Shown here: positions 1 to 7,458 of the stretch, in pieces | How the letters are laid out: each line of letters begins with the position of its first letter | How positions within the stretch are numbered: position 1 is the stretch's first letter | Assembly (NCBI RefSeq): GCF_037113525.1 | Contig: NZ_CP146964.1 | Span: 124,819 to 178,827, forward strand | DNA: 54,009 nucleotides | Source: Butyrivibrio fibrisolvens | GTDB taxonomy: Bacteria; Bacillota; Clostridia; Lachnospirales; Lachnospiraceae | Direction of reading: 5' to 3' | Translations under genes and position numbers: made by a program | Notes under the pieces: model-generated | The model's input: only the letters and a program-made list of their open reading frames with translations | Databases searched by the model: none | Told to the model about the DNA's origin: nothing

Positions 1-214
1 ATACATGTGTACGTTCGCAGCTTTTTTCATGTATACATAGATGGATCTTTGATCGAGCTTCAGATACCTGATATCGATTTCTCTGAATTTCCCTTGCAAT
101 AGTTGATCTTGATTTCTTGAGTTTCTTTGCAATCATATTGATAGAAAACTTTTTTTCAAGTAACTCCTCAATACAAATGCGTTCTTGGAATGTAAGGTGT
201 TTATATTGCGACAT
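1..214 (-). CDS. IS30-family transposase, N-terminal part (cut by window edge)
   Basis: The minus strand encodes a protein starting MSQYKHLTFQERICIEELL at an ATG at 214, with a GGGAGGTAG ribosome binding site just upstream (221-229). The frame is open to the window edge, giving about 71 residues. The start is the helix-turn-helix region typical of IS30 transposases (T-F-E-R-x-x-I, then K-K-x-x-R-S-T-I-x-R-E-I), which binds the element's inverted repeats. It is related to, but clearly different from, the complete transposase at 598-1896, so two IS30-type elements lie back to back. The catalytic DDE part would lie outside the window, so integrity cannot be judged. Confidence 0.85.
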   Translation of the reverse strand, partial: MSQYKHLTFQERICIEELLEKKFSINMIAKKLKKSRSTIAREIQRNRYQVSEARSKIHLCIHEKSCERTHV

Positions 215-248
215 TGTTGACTACCTCCCATAAAGAAAGTAATCAACC

Positions 249-327
249 TGCAGGACATAGGCAAATTATCACATAAAAAACACACATAATGCAAAGGTAA
301 CTGCATATGTGTGCATTAAGTCCTGCA
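249..327. repeat. Nested inverted repeat, probable end of the first IS30 element
   Basis: TGCAGGAC at 249-256 is matched by GTCCTGCA at 320-327. Inside lies a second hairpin with arms related to ACACATAATGCA and TGCATATGTGT. It lies just upstream of the minus-strand IS30 transposase, so it is probably that element's terminal region. The exact boundary cannot be set from one end. Confidence 0.45.
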
Positions 328-454
328 ATAGTGCACTAGGAGATTCAATTATCAGGGAGTAGTCCATGATATTTAACTATTCGCAAAACGCAGCTTTAAC
401 GAAAAGTTAAAGTATTAGCTTATTTAACTACTAATATTCTATTTTAAACGCAAC

Positions 455-507
455 AATCCTACAGTAAACGCAACAAAAAGAACTACTGTTGCATTTACTG
501 TAGGATT
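455..507. repeat. Long hairpin at left end of IS30 element
   Basis: Two 21-bp arms (455-475 and 487-507) pair with a single mismatch around an 11-nt loop, and a T-rich run follows. It contains two of the AAAYGCAACA motifs. It could be a transposase binding site, a terminator shielding the transposase from outside transcription, or both. Confidence 0.6.
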
Positions 508-597
508 TCTTTTATTCTTATGATAAATATGTATTTCGGATGATGGTCCTTGGTGTTCATATGATGATCTAGATTATATGAAAGGCAGGTGAAGAAA

Positions 598-1896
598 ATG
601 TCTCATATGACATTAGATGACCGTGTATCCATCCAAGAAGGTCTTGATAATAATCTTTCTCCCAGTGCAATTTCCAAAAAAATAGGCAAAGCTCGTTCTA
701 CAGTTATTCGGGAAATAACTAAACGTAGAGCTTACAAAGGCAAGCGTTACCCAGGTGCAAAGCCACCCTGTGTACGAAAAAAAGACTGCGTAGTGTTTGG
801 CTTATGCAATAACAAGCGATGTAGCAGCCCCTGCAGAAATTGTCATGCATGCAAAGATATATGTCCTGAATATTTTCCAAATGAGTGTGAAAGGCTTAGC
901 AAATCACCGCATGTATGTAATGGATGCATTAAAGCTCCTTCTTGTAACTATGACAGATATTATTACTATGCTTCATATGCCCATAATTCGTATCAGGACA
1001 TACTGATAAGCACTAGGGAAGGAATTAATCAGGATCCCGAGTCTCTCCAGTTATTGGATGATATTATCTCCCCTCTCATAAGAAAAGGCCAGTCTCTTTC
1101 TCATATATTTGCCAATCACGCTGATGAAATTGGCTGCAGCCGAAGTACTGTTTACAGATATTTAAATGATTCCGTACTTACGGCAAGAAATATTGATTTG
1201 CCTAGACGAGTCAAATATAAGGCGCGTAAGACTTCAAATGGTAATAAGCTGACCAAAGAAGAAAAGCTTATGGTTTTATCTAGAAGCTATGAACGCTTCA
1301 AGAAATATATGGAACAGAACCCTGATACGGAGGTTGTTGAAATGGATACCGTTGTTGGGCCAATATCTACCAGCAAAGTATTACTTACTCTCCTGTTCAG
1401 ATCATGCAATCTCATGCTTGTTTTCCTTTTGAAGCAAAAGACTCAGAAGGAGGTTATCTATGCATTAAACTGGCTTTGTGATGAACTAGGAATAGAGTTA
1501 TTTAAACAGTTATTCCCTGTCATACTAACGGATCGTGGAACGGAATTCTTAAATCCTGAAGCAATTGAATGCGACCGATATGGGGAAATCAAAACAAAGC
1601 TGTTCTATTGTGATCCACAATGTGCCTGGCAGAAAGGTGCACTGGAAAAGAACCACGAATTCATAAGGTATATCGTTCCTAAAGGCACTTCCTTTGATGA
1701 TTTGACTCAGGCCGATATCACTCTGATAACCAATCACATAAATAGCCTCGCACGTGATAAATATCATGGAAAAACGCCGTATCAGTTATCAAAAGTATTA
1801 ATTGACAACAGGCTCCATGAAATCATGAAGCTTGTTGAAATAAAGCCGGATGAAGTTTTTCTCAAGCCTGCGCTCATCAAAAGACAGCGTAGATAG
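598..1896 (+). CDS. IS30-family transposase, complete
   Basis: This protein of about 432 aa catalyses cut-and-paste or copy-type movement of the surrounding element. The N-terminus carries the IS30 helix-turn-helix (T-L-D-D-R-V-S-I, then K-A-R-S-T-V-I-R-E-I). A Cys-rich, zinc-finger-like insert follows at about residues 55-120. An integrase-like catalytic core begins near EMDTVVGP (first Asp), has the second Asp in LTDRGTEF and the Glu in GALEKNHEFIR, matching the IS30 DDE pattern. ATG at 598 is preferred because AGGCAGGTG lies about 8 nt upstream; an upstream in-frame GTG at 589 overlaps that site. No stop or frameshift interrupts the frame, so it may be active. The gene is flanked by hairpins carrying a shared decamer. 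Confidence 0.9.
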   Translation: MSHMTLDDRVSIQEGLDNNLSPSAISKKIGKARSTVIREITKRRAYKGKRYPGAKPPCVRKKDCVVFGLCNNKRCSSPCRNCHACKDICPEYFPNECERLSKSPHVCNGCIKAPSCNYDRYYYYASYAHNSYQDILISTREGINQDPESLQLLDDIISPLIRKGQSLSHIFANHADEIGCSRSTVYRYLNDSVLTARNIDLPRRVKYKARKTSNGNKLTKEEKLMVLSRSYERFKKYMEQNPDTEVVEMDTVVGPISTSKVLLTLLFRSCNLMLVFLLKQKTQKEVIYALNWLCDELGIELFKQLFPVILTDRGTEFLNPEAIECDRYGEIKTKLFYCDPQCAWQKGALEKNHEFIRYIVPKGTSFDDLTQADITLITNHINSLARDKYHGKTPYQLSKVLIDNRLHEIMKLVEIKPDEVFLKPALIKRQRR

Positions 1897-1961
1897 TTCA
1901 TCCGTATCCATCTATTAGTTCCAGCTAATAAATGGACTCTTTTGATTATCATATGTCACGT

Positions 1962-2018
1962 CTCATTCGAAATGCAACAAATAATAATACTAGATTGATG
2001 TGTTGCATTTAGTGTGAG
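1962..2018. repeat. Hairpin at right end of IS30 element
   Basis: AAATGCAACA (1970-1979) pairs with TGTTGCATTT (2001-2010), extended outward by CTCA/TGAG. It is the right-hand counterpart of the hairpin at 455-507 and shares the AAAYGCAACA core with it. Confidence 0.55.
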
Positions 2019-2083
2019 AATTTAGATGCCAGACATCTTTTTGTGATGTCTATAATTGAGAATAATCGATGATATAAATAAAA

Positions 2084-2128
2084 ACAACGAGAACCAATAT
2101 CCGATAAACACTGGTTTTCGTTGCTTTT
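2084..2128. terminator. Probable bidirectional intrinsic terminator
   Basis: ACAACGAGAACCA pairs with TGGTTTTCGTTG around a loop of about 15 nt; T-rich sequence follows on the plus strand and A-rich sequence precedes it. It lies downstream of both the plus-strand transposase and the minus-strand DUF3237 gene. Confidence 0.6.
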
Positions 2129-2185
2129 AGTATAAGAATCATTTATATCAGAATTTGTTGCGTTGACCTTGAAATTTTAGCTAGC

Positions 2186-2617
2186 TTATTTAACTTTGAT
2201 ATGAATCTGGATATGTCCTTCCTCATCTGTTCCGCCGATACTTCCGACAAGCTCCATATTTTCAAGAACCTTAAGAGCTTCACTGTCTGTAAGGATCTTA
2301 GGAGTTGTTACAAAGTCTCCACCTTTATTAACGCCATTATTCTCTATGAAGATTCTGCAATCCTTACCTTCGAAGTCTTTTCCCTGAAGTATATATCTTG
2401 CAGATAAAGATCTGAAGTCGCTTCCGACATCCTGCTTTTGTGTATCAACGCCGCCATTAAGGATATCACCATTAAAAATATCACAGTGACAATAGCCGTT
2501 AAAAAGAATCATGCAGGCATCGCCGCTGTGCCCCTTAACTTCATTAAATTCTGTGAGAATTACGTCGATTGTGAGAATTTCTGTGCCCGACTGAGCATTT
2601 TCAAGTAAATTAGTCAA
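2186..2617 (-). CDS. DUF3237 family protein
   Basis: A protein of about 143 aa of unknown biochemical function. The pattern FNGDILNGGVDTQ, then SLSARYILQGKD and IFIENNGV matches the DUF3237 family, where G-x-L-x-G-G-x-D-W-Q is followed by D-x-R-Y-x-L-x-T-x-D-G and V-x-N-x-G. The start chosen is TTG at 2617, with GGGGGAAAATCA directly before it (7-nt spacing). The longer in-frame ATG at 2671 lies inside a structured repeat and has no ribosome binding site. The stop overlaps a 14-bp sequence repeated on the far side of the IS30 element. The family call rests on motif pattern only. Confidence 0.6.
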   Translation of the reverse strand: MTNLLENAQSGTEILTIDVILTEFNEVKGHSGDACMILFNGYCHCDIFNGDILNGGVDTQKQDVGSDFRSLSARYILQGKDFEGKDCRIFIENNGVNKGGDFVTTPKILTDSEALKVLENMELVGSIGGTDEEGHIQIHIKVK

Positions 2618-2660
2618 TGATTTTCCCCCATTATGTATGACTTCTTGAATGTAAATTACA

Positions 2661-2811
2661 GAAACGCGCATTTACTGCGTGTTTCGTGATTCAATGAATC
2701 GGTTGGCAATAGAGCCTTCGACGAAGTCGAACTCCATTGGCTCTATTGCTGCATTTTTGAATCTATGATTCAAAAATGTATGACTTTTTGTCACTTCGTT
2801 CCAAAAGTCAT
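2661..2811. repeat. Structured intergenic repeat family A, copy 1
   Basis: A run of hairpins: GAAACGCGCA/TGCGTGTTTC (2661-2685), GATTCAATGAATC, a long stem GCAATAGAGCC/GGCTCTATTGC (2706-2750) with an inner TTCGAC-GAA-GTCGAA hairpin, a 12-bp stem with a 3-nt loop (2752-2778), and TGACTTTTTG/CCAAAAGTCA (2781-2810). The copy at 21837-21958 has equivalent stems with compensating base changes. It lies just upstream of the DUF3237 gene, which is transcribed away from it. Confidence 0.75.
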
Positions 2812-3022
2812 GTAATACAGACATTATATATTTGTGCAAAGAACAGTGTCAACTTTAGTTCCAATCTGGATTTGAACGATTTAAATAATTGCTTTAAACT
2901 TCTTTTTTAGTATATAATTCAATTCGGATTTACTGCATAAGAAAAATATCTCAATAGAATAATTGATATTTTTTAAGTAAATTTTTACCTCAAATCTAAT
3001 ATTTTAAGGTTTTAACGAATTT

Positions 3023-3054
3023 TTGCACAAAATTATCATAATACAGTATATAAT
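3023..3054 (+). promoter_or_regulatory. Possible promoter for hydrogenase gene
   Basis: A perfect TATAAT at 3049-3054 lies about 125 nt upstream of the hydrogenase start. The best -35 candidate (TTGCAC at 3023-3028) is about 20 nt away, longer than ideal. The rest of 2812-3178 is AT-rich with no gene seen. Confidence 0.35.
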
Positions 3055-3178
3055 AGTAGTGTGTAATATTAAATAGTGGCTGACTATGTCTAAATTTAAT
3101 AGGCTTTTTGTTCGATAATCACTAGAAGAAGGCTATATGGCAATGTAGTTCAAACATTTTAATAATAAGGAGATTTAT

Positions 3179-4705
3179 ATGAGTATTCGTGGCATCTATA
3201 CGTCGGTAAACGATATTCGTAAGCGTGTGTTTGCGGAAGTCGCTAAGCTGTCCTACAACTATAAGGATGGCGATCTTTCAGAGATGGAAATGATTCCATA
3301 CCGTATCATTCCTGGCGAGGAATCCAAGTACAGAGAAAGTGTCTTTCTTGAAAGAGCTATTGTTAAAGAGAGAATGCGTCTTGCCATGGGCTTATCTCTT
3401 AGAAGCGCTGCTGAGCATGCACCTGTATCCACAGGAGCTGAAGAATGCGTTAAGCCTGAGAAGTATTATCAGCCACCTCTTATCAACATCATTAAATTCG
3501 CTTGTAACAAATGCCCTGACAACGTAGTTACCGTAAGTAACCAGTGTCAGGCTTGTCTCGCACATCCATGTCATGAGGTTTGTCCTCGTGATGCTATCAA
3601 ATTTGATCACGGTAAATCTGTTATCGATCAGGAAAAATGTATTAAGTGCGGCAGATGTATAGAAGTTTGCCCTTATAATGCTATCATCCGTGTAGAAAGA
3701 CCTTGTGCTAAGGCTTGCGGCGTTAAGGCCATTAAATCTGATGATCTTGGACGAGCAGAGATCGATTATGATAAGTGCGTAAGCTGCGGAATGTGCCTTG
3801 CAAACTGTCCATTTGGTGCTATCGCAGATAAAGCTCAGATATTCCAGGTAATTCAGGCTATTAAGAGCGATACTCCTGTATACGCAGCTATTGCTCCTGC
3901 TATCGTAGGCCAGTTTGGACCTGACCTTACTCTTGATAAAATGCGCTATGCATTCAGGGCTCTGGGATTTACAGATGCTGTAGAAGTTGCTATAGGTGCT
4001 GACCTTTGTACACTTCAGGAAGCTGATGACTTTATAAAAGAAGTTCCTGAAAAGCTTCCATTCATGGGAACATCCTGCTGTCCTGCATGGTCAGTAATGG
4101 CTAAGAAGGAATTCCCGGAACAGGCAAAATGCATATCCATGGCACTTACACCTATGGTTCTTACAGGAAGACTTCTCAAACAGCAGCATCCTGACTGCAA
4201 AGTTGCTTTTATCGGACCTTGCGCAGCTAAAAAGCTTGAAGCAAGTAGAAAGTCAGTTCGAAGCGATGTAGACTTTGTTCTTACTTTCGAGGAAGTTATG
4301 GGTATGTTCGAGGCTAAAGGCGTTAACTTTGCTGAATTCGAGACTCATAATACAATGCATGGCGGATCCGGAGACGGTAGAGCCTTTGCCATCAGCGGCG
4401 GCGTAGCAAATGCCGTAGCAAATGTTATTAAAGAAAGATATCCTGATAGAGACGTTAAGGTTGAAAAAGCTGAAGGTCTTGATAACTGTAAGAAGATGCT
4501 TGCTCTTGCTAAAGCAGGCAAATACGACGGCTACCTTCTTGAAGGTATGGCTTGTCCGGGCGGCTGTATAGGCGGTGCCGGAACCGTAATGCCTATTGCC
4601 AAGTCCAAAGCTGCTATTCTTCAGAATCAGAAACAGTCTAGTAAGGCTCACTCTTATGAGAGTACATATGAGGAGTGGTTGGAAGAGCTGGCTGAAAGGG
4701 ATTAA
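3179..4705 (+). CDS. [FeFe] hydrogenase, group B-type monomeric
   Basis: A cytoplasmic hydrogenase of 508 aa that oxidises or produces H2 with ferredoxin-type electron carriers. About residues 110-225 carry a Cys-rich 4Fe-4S ferredoxin region with several C-x2-C-x2-C-x3-C type clusters (CIKCGRCIEVCP, CVSCGMCLANCP). The H-cluster motifs are TSCCPAW (from 298), GPCAAKKLEA (from 346) and EGMACPGGCIGGAG (from 455), supplying the cysteines that bind the active-site cluster. The N-terminus (MSIRGIYTSVNDIRKRVF) is typical of the Clostridia group B1/B3 type. ATG at 3179 has AAGGAGA upstream. It is monocistronic, with a terminator at 4804-4845. No maturation genes (hydE, hydF, hydG) are present nearby, so they must lie elsewhere. 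Confidence 0.9.
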   Translation: MSIRGIYTSVNDIRKRVFAEVAKLSYNYKDGDLSEMEMIPYRIIPGEESKYRESVFLERAIVKERMRLAMGLSLRSAAEHAPVSTGAEECVKPEKYYQPPLINIIKFACNKCPDNVVTVSNQCQACLAHPCHEVCPRDAIKFDHGKSVIDQEKCIKCGRCIEVCPYNAIIRVERPCAKACGVKAIKSDDLGRAEIDYDKCVSCGMCLANCPFGAIADKAQIFQVIQAIKSDTPVYAAIAPAIVGQFGPDLTLDKMRYAFRALGFTDAVEVAIGADLCTLQEADDFIKEVPEKLPFMGTSCCPAWSVMAKKEFPEQAKCISMALTPMVLTGRLLKQQHPDCKVAFIGPCAAKKLEASRKSVRSDVDFVLTFEEVMGMFEAKGVNFAEFETHNTMHGGSGDGRAFAISGGVANAVANVIKERYPDRDVKVEKAEGLDNCKKMLALAKAGKYDGYLLEGMACPGGCIGGAGTVMPIAKSKAAILQNQKQSSKAHSYESTYEEWLEELAERD

Positions 4706-4803
4706 ATTTCAGAAATATATATATAAGGAATCTGAAGTAGCTTCGGGTAAGTAATGAATTAAAATGATACAATAGCTTTACGTTACATCGAATAAAAATA
4801 ATA

Positions 4804-4845
4804 AAAATTCGCCGGAAATGAACATGTTCACTTCCGGCGAATTTT
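4804..4845. terminator. Bidirectional intrinsic terminator
   Basis: TTCGCCGGAA pairs with TTCCGGCGAA, with A-tract before and T-tract after, between the convergent hydrogenase and LURP-one-like genes. Confidence 0.85.
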
Positions 4846-4868
4846 CATAATATCTTAGATTGATTATC

Positions 4869-5471
4869 TTAGCTGGATGAAGATGAAGACGATGATGCAG
4901 AAGCTGCGGATGCCCTGTCTTTGATCATATGCTGAAGTGTAACAAGGATCGCAACTATGATCTTCTCATACTCTGTTTTGTATATATCTACGCAGTACTT
5001 ATCATGTATAGAAAGCATTTTTTGTGAAATAACAGCTACTACTTCCCCATTTCCATCATAGATCTCGAAATTAAGTCCAAGGATATTGCCTCTAAGCTGC
5101 CATCCAAGGCCTTCAATGTTAGTGATGTCCTTGATTATATGGAATATCTCGTTTGAAAGCTCGAAGTAGGTCCCATCTTCCATGGTTATGTAATGTCTTT
5201 CATGGAGTGAGAAGATTTTTTTCTCAACATGAGCAATCCTTCTATCAGCAGAATCAAATATATCTGTCTTATCATGTAGTGAAAAGAACTTGCTCTGGGC
5301 ACGATACACTACATTCTCCATATTGTCAGTGATATCGATCTTGTGATGAAGCGTGAAAACTTTTGTGCTTGTGAATAATGACTTGGCAGGGGTTCCGAAG
5401 TTTGCAACATTGTTGACGTTGGCTTCCTGCCCTGCATCGCGATAACGATGAACCTTAGAAAAAACTCCCAT
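4869..5471 (-). CDS. LURP-one-related (Tubby C-terminal-like) family protein
   Basis: A 200-aa protein whose repeated pattern K-x-F-S-L-H-x-K/R and x-Y-x-I-x-D (VFTLHHKIDITD, FFSLHDKTDIFD, IFSLHERHYITM, MLSIHDKYCVDI) fits the twelve-stranded beta-barrel LURP-one/DUF567 fold. The bacterial members have no defined enzymatic role; the fold may bind lipid or act as a scaffold. The C-terminus ends in a low-complexity tail of alanines and serines (last 8 residues all Ser). ATG at 5471 is preceded by GGGAGG. There is no signal peptide. It is transcribed divergently from the GT4 gene, with a long inverted repeat between them. Confidence 0.7.
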   Translation of the reverse strand: MGVFSKVHRYRDAGQEANVNNVANFGTPAKSLFTSTKVFTLHHKIDITDNMENVVYRAQSKFFSLHDKTDIFDSADRRIAHVEKKIFSLHERHYITMEDGTYFELSNEIFHIIKDITNIEGLGWQLRGNILGLNFEIYDGNGEVVAVISQKMLSIHDKYCVDIYKTEYEKIIVAILVTLQHMIKDRASAASASSSSSSSS

Positions 5472-5540
5472 CTAAATACCTCCCATTTACTAATAAAAAC
5501 TGAATCAAGCGAAACAAAGAACTAAATTTCTATCAGGCTT

Positions 5541-5612
5541 AAGATAAGTATATTTGCAATTTCTCTTTGTGTAGTTCACAATAATTATGAAGATTTGCAA
5601 ATATCTTATCTT
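5541..5612. repeat. 18-bp inverted repeat in divergent promoter region
   Basis: AAGATAAGTATATTTGCAA (5541-5559) is matched by TTGCAAATATCTTATCTT (5595-5612) with one bulged base and about 35 nt between the arms. It sits between the divergent LURP-one-like and GT4 genes. It could be an operator pair or a hairpin; nothing else was recognised in 5472-5733. Confidence 0.55.
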
Positions 5613-5733
5613 AGAATTCACCTATAGATTTAAGCGACTTTGAATCTTTAGCAAAAAAATATACTCAAAAAATCTTTATTACAGTATAAATATGATTATT
5701 GTTTTCAGCAATATTGAAAAGGAATAAATATAC

Positions 5734-7149
5734 ATGAAAATCAGTCTTTTGAACGATTCTTTTCCACCTGTAATTGATGGTGTAGCTAATGTAGTCATGA
5801 ATTATGCAAGTATCCTCCACGAAATGGAGGGTAATAGCGTTATGGTCGCGACTCCCAAGTACCCAAACACTAACTACTATCAGTATCCGTATCTTGTAAT
5901 TCCGTATCAGAGCTTTGATACAACCGAGATAATCAAAGGATACAGAGCGGGTAATCCTTTTGCCATAAGGGAATTCCAGGATATGAAGGATTATAATCCT
6001 GATATCATCCACTCTCACTGCCCTGTATCTTCTACTGTTCTTGCAAGGCTTCTTCGCCGCGAAACAGGGGCTCCTATTGTTTTTACATATCATACTAAAT
6101 TTGATGTAGATATAGCGCGTGCTGTAAAAGCTGAACTTGTTCAGAAAGAAGCTATAAACGTCCTTGTTAAGAATATCGAAGCCTGTGATGATGTTTGGGT
6201 AGTAAGTAAGGGCGCCGGAGAAAACCTTAAGTCTCTTGGCTACGAAGGCGAATACCGCGTTATGAACAACGGTGTTGATTTTGCCAAAGGAAGAGCTTCT
6301 GAAGCCGAGATAGTTGAGGCAACCAAGGACTATGATATTCCGGACAACGTTCCTGTATTTATCTACGTTGGAAGGATCATCAAATACAAGGGGCTTCCTA
6401 TAATCCTTGATGCCTGCGAGCTTCTTGATAAGGCAGGAATGGACTTCAGAATGGTATTTGTTGGAAGCGGACCAGATGCTGATGAACTAAAAGAAAGAGC
6501 TAAGAACCTTGGGAAAAAAGTCATTTTCACAGGTCCTATATATGATAGAAATGTACTTAAAGCGTGGAACACAAGGGCAGACCTTTTCCTGTTCCCGTCT
6601 GTTTATGATACTAACGGTCTTGTCGTAAGAGAGGCTGCAGCCTGCGGCCTTGCGAGCGTTCTGATAAAAGACTCCTGTGCTTCAGAAGGCGTAACTGACG
6701 GACGAAATGGTTATATCATTGAAGAAAACGCTCAGTCTATGGCAGACCTTATCCAAAGAGTCTGCAAGGACATGGATGCTGTCCATGATGTGGGTCAGCA
6801 TGCAATGGATGAGATATACATATCCTGGGAAGACAGTGTACATATGGCTTACGAGCGTTACGGAGAAGTTCTGGAACTAAAGGCTGCCGGCAAGCTTGAA
6901 GATCACAGAAAGCTTACTGCAAGACTTGAAGATTACTATTCTCTTCTTGAACCATACAAGGATGCCCTGACGCGTTTCCCTTTTGATATTCAGGATGATA
7001 TTAAGGACTTTTCCCACGGACTTTATCACGGGGTTAAGAACTTTTCAATAAACTCAACCAACAAGGTTAATGATGCTATTGAAAAGTTTTACAATTCATA
7101 TGACAAGTTTATTTCTGAATTAGATATTGGATCTAAGGATTGGCACTAA
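5734..7149 (+). CDS. Glycosyltransferase family 4 (diacylglycerol glucosyltransferase-like)
   Basis: A 471-aa GT-B enzyme expected to transfer a hexose from a nucleotide sugar. The N-terminal Rossmann half starts MKISLLNDSFPPVIDGVANV, the usual start of lipid-directed GT4 enzymes, and continues with DIIHSHCP and FTYHTKFD. The C-terminal donor-binding half has FIYVGRIIKYKGL, FVGSGPD, FTGPIYDR and the E-x7-E motif region in LVVREAAACGLASV. About 100 extra C-terminal residues are helical and unassigned. There is no transmembrane segment, so peripheral membrane association is likely if the acceptor is lipid. AAAAGGA precedes the ATG. The acceptor is unproven; glycolipid synthesis is the best guess from the family. 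Confidence 0.8.
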   Translation: MKISLLNDSFPPVIDGVANVVMNYASILHEMEGNSVMVATPKYPNTNYYQYPYLVIPYQSFDTTEIIKGYRAGNPFAIREFQDMKDYNPDIIHSHCPVSSTVLARLLRRETGAPIVFTYHTKFDVDIARAVKAELVQKEAINVLVKNIEACDDVWVVSKGAGENLKSLGYEGEYRVMNNGVDFAKGRASEAEIVEATKDYDIPDNVPVFIYVGRIIKYKGLPIILDACELLDKAGMDFRMVFVGSGPDADELKERAKNLGKKVIFTGPIYDRNVLKAWNTRADLFLFPSVYDTNGLVVREAAACGLASVLIKDSCASEGVTDGRNGYIIEENAQSMADLIQRVCKDMDAVHDVGQHAMDEIYISWEDSVHMAYERYGEVLELKAAGKLEDHRKLTARLEDYYSLLEPYKDALTRFPFDIQDDIKDFSHGLYHGVKNFSINSTNKVNDAIEKFYNSYDKFISELDIGSKDWH

Positions 7150-7193
7150 ATCCATAAAGACTGCTTTCTATTTCGAGGCTATAAGAATATATA

Positions 7194-7383
7194 TGAGGTA
7201 GGTGTCAAAAGTTCCTTTTGACACCTTATGACTAACGGATTGTTCCGTTTCTTCGAAACTCTCACAATCCTAAAACATTCGCAAATCCGCACTACGTGCT
7301 ACTTTGCTCATGTTTTGCGGGTCATAAATTCATATTCGATTTCGAGCAAGCTCGAATCGAAATGACTTTTGACCCTTACGTCA
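7194..7383 (+). repeat. Structured MITE-like repeat family B, full copy 1
   Basis: A 190-bp element with imperfect terminal inverted repeats: TGAGGTAGGTGTCAAAAG at the left and the complement of TGACGTAAGGGTCAAAAG at the right (15 of 18 match). Internally it has a perfect 11-bp hairpin with loop TTC (GGTGTCAAAAG) and further stems. By eye it is identical, in reverse orientation, to 44905-45094. It is flanked by TATATA on both sides, which could be a target duplication but is low-complexity. Confidence 0.85.
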
Positions 7384-7458
7384 TATATATTAGTAGTCGA
7401 ATTTTATTTATTTCTGATAATAAACCTGATCTAAATAATATGGGGGACGAAAATCATT

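Larger units (their letters stand above)
446..2165. mobile_element. IS30-type insertion sequence, putative extent
   Basis: The complete transposase (598-1896) is flanked by repeated copies of the decamer AAAYGCAACA or its complement: 446-455, 466-475 and 487-496 on the left; 1970-1979, 2001-2010 and about 2156-2165 on the right (the last with one mismatch). The outermost copies are in inverted orientation, which suggests an element of about 1.7 kb. The inverted match at the outermost ends is only about 10 bp, shorter than usual for IS30 elements, so the true ends could be the inner hairpins. The boundaries are inferred. Confidence 0.5.

Noticed and set aside
2186..2671. Longer DUF3237 frame starting at ATG 2671
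   Set aside because: That ATG is within a repeat hairpin without a ribosome binding site; TTG 2617 has GGGGG at proper spacing.
4253..4651. Open frame of 132 codons opposite the hydrogenase
   Set aside because: It is antisense to the H-cluster region of a well-supported gene and has no ribosome binding site or recognisable domain.
7184..7390. TATATA flanks as definite target-site duplications of the family B element
   Set aside because: The flanks are low-complexity and the second copy suggests a 5-bp duplication (TTTTA), so the length is not consistent.
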